Positions 1-6,736 are shown, numbered from the stretch's first letter. The stretch: DNA of 19,645 nucleotides from Bacteroidaceae bacterium (GCA_030843315.1 JAUUPT010000069.1:1-19645), one strand, 5' to 3'. Translations and numbers: made by a program. Notes: a model not told the origin generated them from the letters alone.

Positions 1-966
1 GACTATGCTTCCCTCGCCCTCTGCGGAGATAAAGTAATAGCCAAACGCCACTCCATGAGCATGGGCGACGAAATCTATGCCGTAACCAATACCCGCAACG
101 GCGACGCTTACGCCGAAGCCACCCAGTTGACTTTCGAGAACAAGCAAATCTACGACCAACTGGAGATGGGTAAAGTGGAAGCCCGCTGGATGAAGACTAC
201 CGACGGCAAGCAGATGCTGACCTGGGTAATCTATCCGCCCCAGTTCGACCCGAACAAGAAGTACCCCACCCTGCTCTTCTGCGAAGGCGGTCCTCAAAGC
301 CCCGTCAGCCAGTTCTGGAGCTATCGTTGGAACTTCCAGATTATGGCAGCAAACGATTATATCATCGTAGCCCCCAATCGTCGCGGCCTTCCGGGCTTTG
401 GCGAGGAGTGGAACGAAGCCATCAGCGGCGATTACGGTGGCCAGTGCATGAAGGATTACTTCACTGCCATCGACGAAGTAGCCAAAGAGCCGTATGTGGA
501 TAAAGACCGTCTGGGTTGTGTAGGTGCCAGCTTCGGAGGCTTCTCCGTATATTGGCTTGCCGGACATCACGACAAACGTTTCAAAGCGTTTATTGCCCAC
601 GACGGTATCTTCAACATGGAAATGCAATATCTGGAAACAGAAGAGAAATGGTTTGCCAACTGGGATATGGGCGGCGCTTACTGGGAAAAGAACAATGCCA
701 CAGCACAACGCACATTTGCCAACTCCCCGCACCTCTTCGTCGACAAATGGGATACTCCTATCCTCTGCATCCACGGCGAAAAGGACTTCCGCATCCTTGC
801 CAACCAGGCTATGGCTGCCTTCGATGCTGCCGTGATGCGTGGCGTTCCTGCCGAGTTGCTGATCTATCCTGATGAAAACCACTGGGTACTGAAACCTCAG
901 AATGGCATTCTGTGGCAACGCACCTTCTTTGAATGGCTGGATAAATGGTTGAAGCCGAATAAGTAA
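1..966 (+). CDS. S9-family serine peptidase (prolyl oligopeptidase/DPP IV type), C-terminal part
   Basis: The frame is open from base 1, so this is the 3' part of a gene that starts outside the window; the Met at 55 is internal. The visible 321 residues are the alpha/beta-hydrolase domain of an S9 peptidase. The nucleophile sits in GASFGG (Ser codon 529-531), the acid in HGEKDFR (Asp codon 784-786) and the histidine in DENHW (His codon 880-882). The Ser-Asp-His spacing of 85 and 32 residues suits DPP IV and acylaminoacyl-peptidase relatives, and GPQSPVSQFWSYRWNFQ is the usual oxyanion-side region. These enzymes release dipeptides or cleave short oligopeptides, in Bacteroides usually in the periplasm; the signal peptide and beta-propeller expected in the missing 5' part cannot be seen. 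The family is secure, the exact specificity is not. Confidence 0.9.
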   Translation, partial: DYASLALCGDKVIAKRHSMSMGDEIYAVTNTRNGDAYAEATQLTFENKQIYDQLEMGKVEARWMKTTDGKQMLTWVIYPPQFDPNKKYPTLLFCEGGPQSPVSQFWSYRWNFQIMAANDYIIVAPNRRGLPGFGEEWNEAISGDYGGQCMKDYFTAIDEVAKEPYVDKDRLGCVGASFGGFSVYWLAGHHDKRFKAFIAHDGIFNMEMQYLETEEKWFANWDMGGAYWEKNNATAQRTFANSPHLFVDKWDTPILCIHGEKDFRILANQAMAAFDAAVMRGVPAELLIYPDENHWVLKPQNGILWQRTFFEWLDKWLKPNK

Positions 967-981
967 AATAGAAACGAATAA

Positions 982-1100
982 GTTTGGAGGCGAATATAAC
1001 ATTGAAATGGATAATCTCACTAAATCTAATTTAACAATCAATCAATCAAGAGTTAACGCCTTGATATATCTATTAAACCATGTTATAATCGCCTCCGTTT
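982..1100. repeat. MITE-like element: 17-bp terminal inverted repeats flanked by GTTT
   Basis: The segments 986-1002 (GGAGGCGAATATAACAT) and 1080-1096 are inverted repeats with one mismatch in 17 bp, separated by 77 AT-rich bases with no ORF. Each end is flanked directly by GTTT (982-985 and 1097-1100), which would fit a 4-bp target duplication. It begins 20 bp after the stop of the S9 peptidase, so it could instead be a long 3'-UTR hairpin. A 4-bp flank of this simple composition can arise by chance. Confidence 0.4.
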
Positions 1101-1111
1101 CTTACCCGAAA

Positions 1112-1142
1112 TTTGGAGATTCACAAAAAGCCTGTATCTTTG
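1112..1142 (+). promoter_or_regulatory. Bacteroides-type promoter of a candidate small RNA
   Basis: TTTG at 1112-1115 is followed after 19 bp by TATCTTTG at 1135-1142, an exact match to the Bacteroides primary sigma pattern (TTTG, about 19-21 bp, TAnnTTTG). Transcription is expected to begin at about 1149. No ORF of useful length follows before the terminator at 1187-1214. Confidence 0.75.
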
Positions 1143-1148
1143 CAATGT

Positions 1149-1214
1149 GTTTTTCATAGTATTAGATTTAAGGTTAACAAAAGATTGGCTGTCTGGGATA
1201 GATAGCCTTTTTTT
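1149..1214 (+). ncRNA. Candidate small RNA of about 66 nt
   Basis: A canonical promoter ends at 1142 and an intrinsic terminator ends at 1214, leaving a transcript of roughly 66 nt with no start codon followed by a meaningful frame. The body contains a single-stranded AT-rich segment (AGATTTAAGGTTAACAAAAG around 1165-1184) followed directly by the terminator hairpin, the usual build of a trans-acting sRNA. From memory, similar short promoter-TTAAGGTTAACAAA-hairpin units recur in Bacteroides genomes and may form a paralogous sRNA family; that could not be checked here. The start point is inferred from promoter spacing and may be off by a few bases. Confidence 0.6.
1187..1214 (+). terminator. 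Intrinsic terminator of the candidate sRNA
   Basis: GGCTGTCT (1187-1194) pairs with AGATAGCC (1200-1207), including one G-U pair, over a 5-base loop, and is followed by seven T residues at 1208-1214. Confidence 0.75.
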
Positions 1215-1281
1215 ATGCCCATATCCCACCTTCCGCTTTCATAGGGCATGATAAAATCAAAGATAATTCATCGGATCAAAA

Positions 1282-1369
1282 CACATCATCTATTTGCCTT
1301 AAACAGATGATGTATTTACCCCAAACAGACCATGCGTTTGCCCTAAACAGATGATGCAATTCTTCACAT
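1282..1369. repeat. Imperfect 22-bp tandem repeat, three full copies and a partial fourth
   Basis: Units start at 1282, 1304, 1326 and 1348, an exact 22-bp period. Shared core: CAGATGATG, then a TTTGCCC-like stretch, then TAAA. The fourth copy decays after CAGATGATGCA. The first unit carries CATCATC where the second has GATGATG, so 1283-1291 (ACATCATCT) and 1305-1313 (AGATGATGT) form a perfect 9-bp inverted repeat with a 13-base loop. It lies between the candidate sRNA and the promoter of the lipoprotein gene. The rest of the 967-1642 gap (1215-1281 and 1370-1490) is AT-rich and shows nothing recognisable. Confidence 0.75.
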
Positions 1370-1491
1370 ACTACTATTCACTAATCCGACATGTCTTTTC
1401 CGTACTCTCCGACATCATTATGCATATACACATGTAGCAGTATATTTTATACAACTATTTATCACACAAAGAATATATTTATCTTAAAATA

Positions 1492-1523
1492 CTTGTATTT
1501 TATAATGCAATTCATTAAATTTG
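1492..1523 (+). promoter_or_regulatory. Promoter of the LruC-domain lipoprotein gene
   Basis: CTTG at 1492-1495 lies 20 bp before TAAATTTG at 1516-1523, which matches the Bacteroides -7 pattern. The predicted start is near 1530, giving an AT-rich leader of about 113 nt before the ATG at 1643. Confidence 0.65.
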
Positions 1524-1642
1524 CACCATAAATATCTCATGAAAAGAACGTAATATTTACAGATTACTTGTATAAAAGGACGTTTGTTCTGAATAAAACC
1601 AGTTAGAAAAAAGGCTATATATTCAATAATATCTCAAGGACA

Positions 1643-3646
1643 ATGAAGAATCTATTTATGATTAAAACGGGGGCAATAGCATTCATTACAATGTTAGCAT
1701 GCTATGCACTGACTGGATGTACAGACAATGATGTCTACAATCCTGAAAAAGGAAAGCCGGAACTTAAACCGGAAAGCGAATACTTCGATTTTGCTACTAC
1801 AGGCAATGTAGCTTTCGATGTGAACTATGGAAAATTGGCAGGCGGTGCTTTATTAGAATTTTTTACAGAGGACCCTATCTCTTATAACGAAGATGGAAGC
1901 TATGCTGTAAACGGAGAAGCCAGATATAAGATTTTTGCTGATGAGAACGGACGCTTCGTAGGAAATGTAGAGCTTCCTAAGGCTGCAAGCAAGGTCTATA
2001 TTTACTCTCCCTTTTGGGGAGCACCGATGCTCGTAGAAGCAAATGTGGAGAATGGGCAAGTGATTGTAGATGAAACCGAAGATGAAGCAGAGACTCGTGG
2101 AGTGGCTACACGGGTGGTGAATAGCCCTAGTGTGAAGAATACCAGTGCTACGAATGTATATACTATCGTTAGCTGGACTGACAATGGCAAGATAAAAAGC
2201 GGGAAATTCGCCGGTGACTTCAACAAGATTGTAACCACTAACAGCAATATAAACAGCGACTTCATTACATCAGTGCAAAAAGCATTATGGGGAGGAAAAA
2301 CCGGGAAGCCTCAAAATTTAGATAATAGTGGTATGGTACAAGAAACCAAACATGTAAATACGACTATTGCTGAGAGCTACAGTTATAAAAACGGAAAAGG
2401 AGAAACAGTTACTGTTAATGATGCCGATCTGTACTTAACTTTCTTGACAGAAAGTGGAGCATACCAGTCAACTTTAGGTTATTACTACTATAAGACTGGA
2501 ACAACTCCTAATCTTACTTCTATAAAGAAGTATATTATCATTCCGAATGCATCAGTTAGTGGCAATGACCCCTACACTGGTGGGAATAAGGATAATGCCC
2601 CGATAACGAAAAACACAAGAGTGCAGTTATTGTTTGAAGACGGGAATGGTGAAGTTTCTACAAAATTTCCGGGAGGATATACCGTTGGATATTTTCTTAT
2701 CTCCAATAGTTTCTATGATTCTAAAAACTTAAATTATAACCAAGACTTTATATATTCAAATGCCGAATGGAATAAACCATATGGAGAAAAGCAACAAAAA
2801 GCTCGTTTCATTTCTTATACAGCAAAAACAAATAAAGCAGTAGTTTACGGTGTAGAAGATGGAGTAGATACCAGTTATGAAGATGTTCTATTCTGTATCG
2901 ATGCAAATCCGAATGGAATAATTGAGGATCCAAATCGTAATCCGGAACCAGAGCCGGAACCGGAACCAACTACCGAAACGACCTATCGCACTTATGCATA
3001 CGAGGATATATGGCCTACGGGCGGTGACTACGACTTGAACGATGTCATTATCGAACATAAGAGTGAAGTAACGTTTACAGAAGACAATTATATTACCAAA
3101 GTTGTAGATACTTTTACTCCGGTACAACCTACAGGTTCTGCTACCTACGTAGATGCTTTTGCTGTACAATATAGTCAACAGGGCACAATCTCACTGCCTA
3201 CTGATGCTATAAATGAAAAAGCAACCGGTTCCATTATTCTATTTGCAGATGCAAGAGCAGTAAAAGGAAAAGAATTTGTTGTTACCCGTGTATTTACAGA
3301 TAAAACCCAGCTAAAAGATAAAAGCTTTATCACAGACCTGAATCCATTTATTATTTCCAAATACGAAGAAGGAAGCCAAAACCGAACAGAAGTGCATCTG
3401 CCTAAGCATAAGGCTACCGAATATGCTAATTCTGACCAGTTTGGGAAAGAAGATGATGCTTATTATATAAATAAGGATGGTGAACATCCATTTGCCATCA
3501 TGATACCGGAAGCCTCCGACAGATATACTCCGGTTACAGAAACCGTAAGTATTGAAAAGGAATATCCTAAATTCAGCAAATGGGTTGAATCAAACGGAAA
3601 AACGGATGGAGATTGGTATCTATATTACCAAACCTCAAAGCCATAA
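1643..3646 (+). CDS. LruC domain-containing lipoprotein (DUF4842 type)
   Basis: This 667-residue protein starts with a lipoprotein signal peptide ending in ALTGC, so Cys26 is the lipidated residue. TDND follows directly; an acidic stretch after the Cys resembles the surface-export signal of Bacteroidetes lipoproteins, so exposure on the cell surface is likely (inferred). Residues 27 to about 430 are rich in Tyr, Asn and Gly and look extracellular and beta-rich. A linker of five Glu/Asp-Pro type repeats (about 434-442, PEPEPEPEP) leads into the LruC core, AYEDIWPTGGDYDLNDV (452-468), whose Asp-rich loop could bind a cation. The family has no established biochemical function; it occurs in Bacteroides, Leptospira and other surface-protein contexts. 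The gene is monocistronic, with its own promoter and terminator. Confidence 0.85.
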   Translation: MKNLFMIKTGAIAFITMLACYALTGCTDNDVYNPEKGKPELKPESEYFDFATTGNVAFDVNYGKLAGGALLEFFTEDPISYNEDGSYAVNGEARYKIFADENGRFVGNVELPKAASKVYIYSPFWGAPMLVEANVENGQVIVDETEDEAETRGVATRVVNSPSVKNTSATNVYTIVSWTDNGKIKSGKFAGDFNKIVTTNSNINSDFITSVQKALWGGKTGKPQNLDNSGMVQETKHVNTTIAESYSYKNGKGETVTVNDADLYLTFLTESGAYQSTLGYYYYKTGTTPNLTSIKKYIIIPNASVSGNDPYTGGNKDNAPITKNTRVQLLFEDGNGEVSTKFPGGYTVGYFLISNSFYDSKNLNYNQDFIYSNAEWNKPYGEKQQKARFISYTAKTNKAVVYGVEDGVDTSYEDVLFCIDANPNGIIEDPNRNPEPEPEPEPTTETTYRTYAYEDIWPTGGDYDLNDVIIEHKSEVTFTEDNYITKVVDTFTPVQPTGSATYVDAFAVQYSQQGTISLPTDAINEKATGSIILFADARAVKGKEFVVTRVFTDKTQLKDKSFITDLNPFIISKYEEGSQNRTEVHLPKHKATEYANSDQFGKEDDAYYINKDGEHPFAIMIPEASDRYTPVTETVSIEKEYPKFSKWVESNGKTDGDWYLYYQTSKP

Positions 3647-3686
3647 GCCCTCAAAAACCATAAAACCAGATAGATTGACTCCAAGG

Positions 3687-3723
3687 AGGCTGTGCAGGTT
3701 GTAGCTGTGCAGCCTTCTTTTTT
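3687..3723 (+). terminator. Intrinsic terminator after the LruC lipoprotein gene
   Basis: AGGCTGTGCA (3687-3696) pairs with TGTGCAGCCT (3706-3715), allowing two G-U pairs, over a 9-base loop, followed by TCTTTTTT (3716-3723). It lies 40 bp after the stop codon and separates this gene from the biotin operon. Confidence 0.8.
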
Positions 3724-3765
3724 GTGTATAGTCAGTCATTCCTTTTTTGTGTAATTAGTCATTCC
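3718..3765. repeat. Short tandem duplication after the terminator T-tract
   Basis: 3718-3742 and 3743-3765 both run from TTTTTTGTGTA to AGTCATTCC, differing by two bases in length. Probably a local duplication of the terminator tail. Confidence 0.6.
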
Positions 3766-3825
3766 TGCACTTCCCCCTACAAAGAAAAGAAGAAGCAATC
3801 ATCATGCAGATGAGAATATTTTTTC

Positions 3826-3833
3826 TACATTTG
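3826..3833 (+). promoter_or_regulatory. Candidate -7 element of the biotin operon promoter
   Basis: TACATTTG matches the Bacteroides -7 pattern TAnnTTTG. No TTTG is visible 19-21 bp upstream, so the -33 part is weak and an activator may be involved. The start would be near 3840, inside the direct repeat at 3831-3872. No other TAnnTTTG was seen between here and the bioBA start, so this is the best promoter candidate for the operon. Confidence 0.5.
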
Positions 3834-3872
3834 TAGCCGTTAAAACAAAACTTGTAGCTGTTAAAGCAGAAA
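3831..3872. repeat. 21-bp direct repeat over the predicted bio promoter; possible operator
   Basis: TTGTAGCCGTTAAAACAAAAC (one base beyond the shown core at 3831-3850) is followed at once by a second copy at 3852-3872 beginning TTGTAGCTGTTAAAGC. The period is 21 bp, two helical turns. The first copy overlaps the -7 element and contains TTTGT...ACAAA as an inverted pair (3830-3834/3845-3849). The position suits a repressor site, but it does not match the BirA box well. Confidence 0.4.
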
Positions 3873-3894
3873 GGACTGCACAGAGCAGACGAGC

Positions 3895-4482
3895 ATGAAG
3901 AATACAACACCCGCCAGACATACCATCCGTTTCCGTCGTTGGAGCAGGAAAGCCTACGCTGCATTTGCCAGCATAGGACGCTGCGTCACCATCGGTAGCC
4001 TGCGCAAGAGTGTTGCAGACAGTTCGCTGTCCAAGCAGAAGGCTGCGGGAACTGCCGGGCAAGCCGGATGCAATGCAGAAAGTGCGTGGAAAGGAGCCAC
4101 GGAAGGTCGGGAGACGGATATAGGCATCCCGCTGGGCAGCAACACAGCCCTACTCTGCGGCATGACTGGAACGGGAATGAACCTGCAAGTTCTTTTCCAA
4201 GTACAAGCCGTCGGCTCCAATGCAAATGCGGGCGGACAGGAAGAGTATATTCTAAAACAAAGAAATAACAAGGGCACGGATTATCGGAATTCAAGTAGCG
4301 CAATGAGTGGGCTACAAGATTCCGGTAGTCCGTGCCCATTTTGTTCACGGAGCACACGGAACACACGGAAATTCACGGATTCTTTTCTTCTCTTTTTATC
4401 CGTGTCATCTGTGTGCTCCGTGTGTTCCGTGAACAAAAAGAATCTCCATTCACCTCTTAATCACGAAAGATATGACAACTAA
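3895..4482 (+). CDS. Uncharacterised ORF in the biotin operon leader
   Basis: I cannot assign this ORF to a named family. It encodes up to 195 residues and ends 11 bases inside bioBA (stop 4480-4482, bioBA ATG 4472), which would allow translational coupling. The N-terminal 50 residues look like a real conserved module: basic and aromatic, with RFRRWSRKAYAAF (12-24) followed by RCVTIGSLRKSVADSSLSK. My recollection, unverified, is that short ORFs with an FRRWSRKxYA motif occur in Bacteroidetes near vitamin-uptake genes. The later part is less convincing: residues from about 126 on are encoded by two long inverted repeats (4272-4438), and base composition is high enough that an open frame could persist by chance. 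No signal peptide or membrane segment is seen. It may be a short functional peptide with a non-functional tail, a frameshifted gene, or a leader ORF. Confidence 0.4.
   Translation: MKNTTPARHTIRFRRWSRKAYAAFASIGRCVTIGSLRKSVADSSLSKQKAAGTAGQAGCNAESAWKGATEGRETDIGIPLGSNTALLCGMTGTGMNLQVLFQVQAVGSNANAGGQEEYILKQRNNKGTDYRNSSSAMSGLQDSGSPCPFCSRSTRNTRKFTDSFLLFLSVSSVCSVCSVNKKNLHSPLNHERYDN
4272..4337. repeat. Imperfect inverted repeat (hairpin 1) in the bio leader
   Basis: The arm 4272-4299, beginning GGGCACGGATTATCGGAAT, is largely complementary to 4311-4337, ending CCGTGCCC, with an 11-base loop. Several mismatches are transitions that keep G-U pairing in RNA. It directly abuts hairpin 2. Confidence 0.75.
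4339..4438. repeat. Long imperfect inverted repeat (hairpin 2) in the bio leader, made of CACGGA units
   Basis: Arm 4339-4380 (starting TTTTGTTCACGGA) pairs with 4398-4438 (ending CCGTGAACAAAA) around a pyrimidine-rich 17-base loop. Each arm is built from CACGGA motifs repeated every 9-10 bases (four copies on the left). It ends 33 bp before the bioBA ATG. No T-tract follows, so it is not a simple terminator; it could be a dispersed repeat, an RNA structure shaping bioBA translation, or both. Confidence 0.75.
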
Positions 4483-6736
4483 TGAACTGAAAGAACGCGT
4501 GTTGCAAGGCAACCGCATCAGTCTCGAAGAAGCCGAATGGCTGGCTGCGCAGCCTGATAAGGAAGCACTGTACGAGGCTGCCCATGAGATAACCGGAGCA
4601 TTGGCTTCGACAGAGTTCGATATGTGCTCCATCATCAACGCCAAGTCCGGTCGATGCCCGGAGAACTGCAAGTGGTGCGCACAGTCGTCGCACTACAAGA
4701 CGAAAGCGGATGTGTACGACCTGGTGGACAAGGAAGAATGCCTGCGCCACGCCAAGTACAATGAAGAGCAAGGCGTGGCACGCTTCTCGCTCGTCACCAG
4801 CGGACGAAAACCTTCGGGCAAGCACATGGAAAAATTGTGCGAAGCTGCACGCCATATGCGCCGCCACTCGTCCATACAGCTATGCGCCTCCCTGGGGCTG
4901 CTGAATGAGGAAGAGATGCGCGCCCTCCACGAAGCCGGCATCACGCGCTATCACTGCAACCTGGAAACAGCTCCCTCCTACTTTCCCCACCTGTGCAGCA
5001 CCCACACCCAGGAAGAAAAGCTACGCACCCTGCAAGCTGCCAGCAATGTCGGCATGGATATTTGCAGCGGCGGCATCATCGGCATGGGCGAAACGATGGA
5101 GCAACGCATTGAGTTTGCCTTCACCCTGAAGGAACTGGGCGCACAATCCATCCCCATCAACCTGCTGAGCCCCATCCCCGGCACGCCGCTGGAGCAGCAA
5201 ACACCGCTGACGGAAGAAGAAATCCTGACCACCATCGCCCTGTTCCGCTTCATCAACCCCACGGCATTCCTCCGTTTTGCCGGAGGACGTTCCCAACTAA
5301 GCAAGGAAGCCGTGAAGAAAGCCCTGCACATTGGCATCAACTCCGCCATCGTAGGAGATTTGCTGACGACGCTCGGCTCGAAGGTATCGGAAGACAAGGA
5401 GTTGATAGAAGAAGCAGGCTACCACTTCAGCGATTCGCAGTTCGACCGGGAGCACCTATGGCATCCTTATACATCGACTACCAACCCGCTGCCTGTATAT
5501 AAGGTGAAGCAGGCAGATGGTGCAACGATTACTTTGGAGAGCGGGCAGACGCTGGTCGAAGGTATGTCCTCGTGGTGGTGCGCCGTGCATGGCTACAATA
5601 ATCCGGTACTGAACCGTGCCGTGGAAGAACAACTCGGCAAGATGTCGCATGTGATGTTCGGCGGACTGACGCACGACCCGGCGATAGAACTGGGCAAGTT
5701 GCTGTTGCCGATGGTTCCGCCATCCATGCAGAAGATTTTCTATGCCGACTCCGGTTCGGTGGCGGTAGAGGTTGCCTTGAAAATGGCGGTGCAGTACTGG
5801 CAGGCAAAGAGCCTCTCGGCATCGTCAATGGAGCATTTGAACCAAAAGCATAACTTTGTGACTATCCGCAGCGGCTATCATGGAGATACCTGGAATGCAA
5901 TGTCAGTGTGCGACCCGGTAACGGGCATGCACTCGCTGTTCGGTCCGGCGCTGCCCGTGCGGTACTTTGCCCCGCAACCACGCTCGCGATACGACGGTGA
6001 ATGGAATCCCGAAGACATAACGGAATTGCAGAAGATTGTAGAAGAGCATCACCAGGAACTGGCGGCACTCATCCTCGAACCGATCGTACAAGGTGCAGGC
6101 GGAATGTGGTTCTATCATCCGCAGTTCCTGCGCGAAGCGGCACGGATATGCAGGGAATACAATCTGCTGCTGATATTTGACGAGATAGCTACGGGCTTCG
6201 GACGTACCGGCAAGATGTTTGCCTGGGAGCACGCAGGCGTAGAACCGGACATCATGTGCATAGGCAAAGCACTGACAGGCGGCTACATGACGCTATCCGC
6301 CGTCTTGGCAACGAACGAGGTGGCCGATACCATCTCCAACCATCAGCCGGGAGCTTTCATGCACGGACCTACGTTTATGGGAAATCCGCTGGCATGTGCC
6401 GTAGCGTGTGCCTCGATGAAGCTGCTGACATCTCCCGAATATGACTGGCAAGGCAAAGTGCGCCGCATCGAGGAACAACTGCGAAAGGAGTTGCAACCGG
6501 CCCGGGAACTTCCGCTGGTGAATGATGTGCGCGTACTGGGTGCCATCGGCGTGATAGAACTGAAAGAAGACGTGAATATGGCATGGATGCAGCGCCGTTT
6601 CGTAGAAGAAGGCATTTGGGTACGCCCGTTCGGGAAACTGGTATATCTGATGCCGCCGTTCATCATAGAACCGGAACAGTTGACGAAGCTGACAGCGGGA
6701 CTGCTGAAGATTATAACTACCCCCCGGACCCCCTAA
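4472..6736 (+). CDS. bioBA: Bifunctional biotin synthase / DAPA aminotransferase (BioB-BioA fusion)
   Basis: This 754-residue fusion has a BioB half (about 1-318) and a BioA half (about 325-750). BioB, a radical-SAM enzyme, inserts sulfur into dethiobiotin; its cluster motif is C62-PEN-C66-KW-C69. Of the E. coli [2Fe-2S] ligands, C128, C188 and R260 appear as C138, C198 and R268, but the C97 position is Ser106 (RFSLVTSG). Extra cysteines C162 and C175 lie nearby, so the auxiliary cluster may differ. BioA, a PLP enzyme, converts KAPA to DAPA with SAM as amino donor: HLWHPYTST (328-336), GYHGDTWNAM (468-477), DEIATGFGRTG (570-580) and Schiff-base Lys599 in IGKALTGG. Both halves are full length with all other catalytic motifs intact. 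The last residues, TTPRTP and the stop, come from a GC-rich repeat. The ATG is preceded by no clear ribosome site, as usual here. Confidence 0.95.
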   Translation: MTTNELKERVLQGNRISLEEAEWLAAQPDKEALYEAAHEITGALASTEFDMCSIINAKSGRCPENCKWCAQSSHYKTKADVYDLVDKEECLRHAKYNEEQGVARFSLVTSGRKPSGKHMEKLCEAARHMRRHSSIQLCASLGLLNEEEMRALHEAGITRYHCNLETAPSYFPHLCSTHTQEEKLRTLQAASNVGMDICSGGIIGMGETMEQRIEFAFTLKELGAQSIPINLLSPIPGTPLEQQTPLTEEEILTTIALFRFINPTAFLRFAGGRSQLSKEAVKKALHIGINSAIVGDLLTTLGSKVSEDKELIEEAGYHFSDSQFDREHLWHPYTSTTNPLPVYKVKQADGATITLESGQTLVEGMSSWWCAVHGYNNPVLNRAVEEQLGKMSHVMFGGLTHDPAIELGKLLLPMVPPSMQKIFYADSGSVAVEVALKMAVQYWQAKSLSASSMEHLNQKHNFVTIRSGYHGDTWNAMSVCDPVTGMHSLFGPALPVRYFAPQPRSRYDGEWNPEDITELQKIVEEHHQELAALILEPIVQGAGGMWFYHPQFLREAARICREYNLLLIFDEIATGFGRTGKMFAWEHAGVEPDIMCIGKALTGGYMTLSAVLATNEVADTISNHQPGAFMHGPTFMGNPLACAVACASMKLLTSPEYDWQGKVRRIEEQLRKELQPARELPLVNDVRVLGAIGVIELKEDVNMAWMQRRFVEEGIWVRPFGKLVYLMPPFIIEPEQLTKLTAGLLKIITTPRTP

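Noticed and set aside
3831..3872. BirA operator
   Set aside because: The half-sites and spacing do not match the TTGTWAACC-type inverted repeat; kept only as an unspecified candidate operator.
3895..4270. Cobalamin or other known riboswitch in the bio leader
   Set aside because: I could not find conserved riboswitch core segments, and biotin riboswitches are not an established class.
3954..4366. Minus-strand frames of 107 and 126 codons opposite the leader ORF
   Set aside because: They overlap each other and the inverted repeats and show Cys/Pro/Ser-rich composition without any motif.
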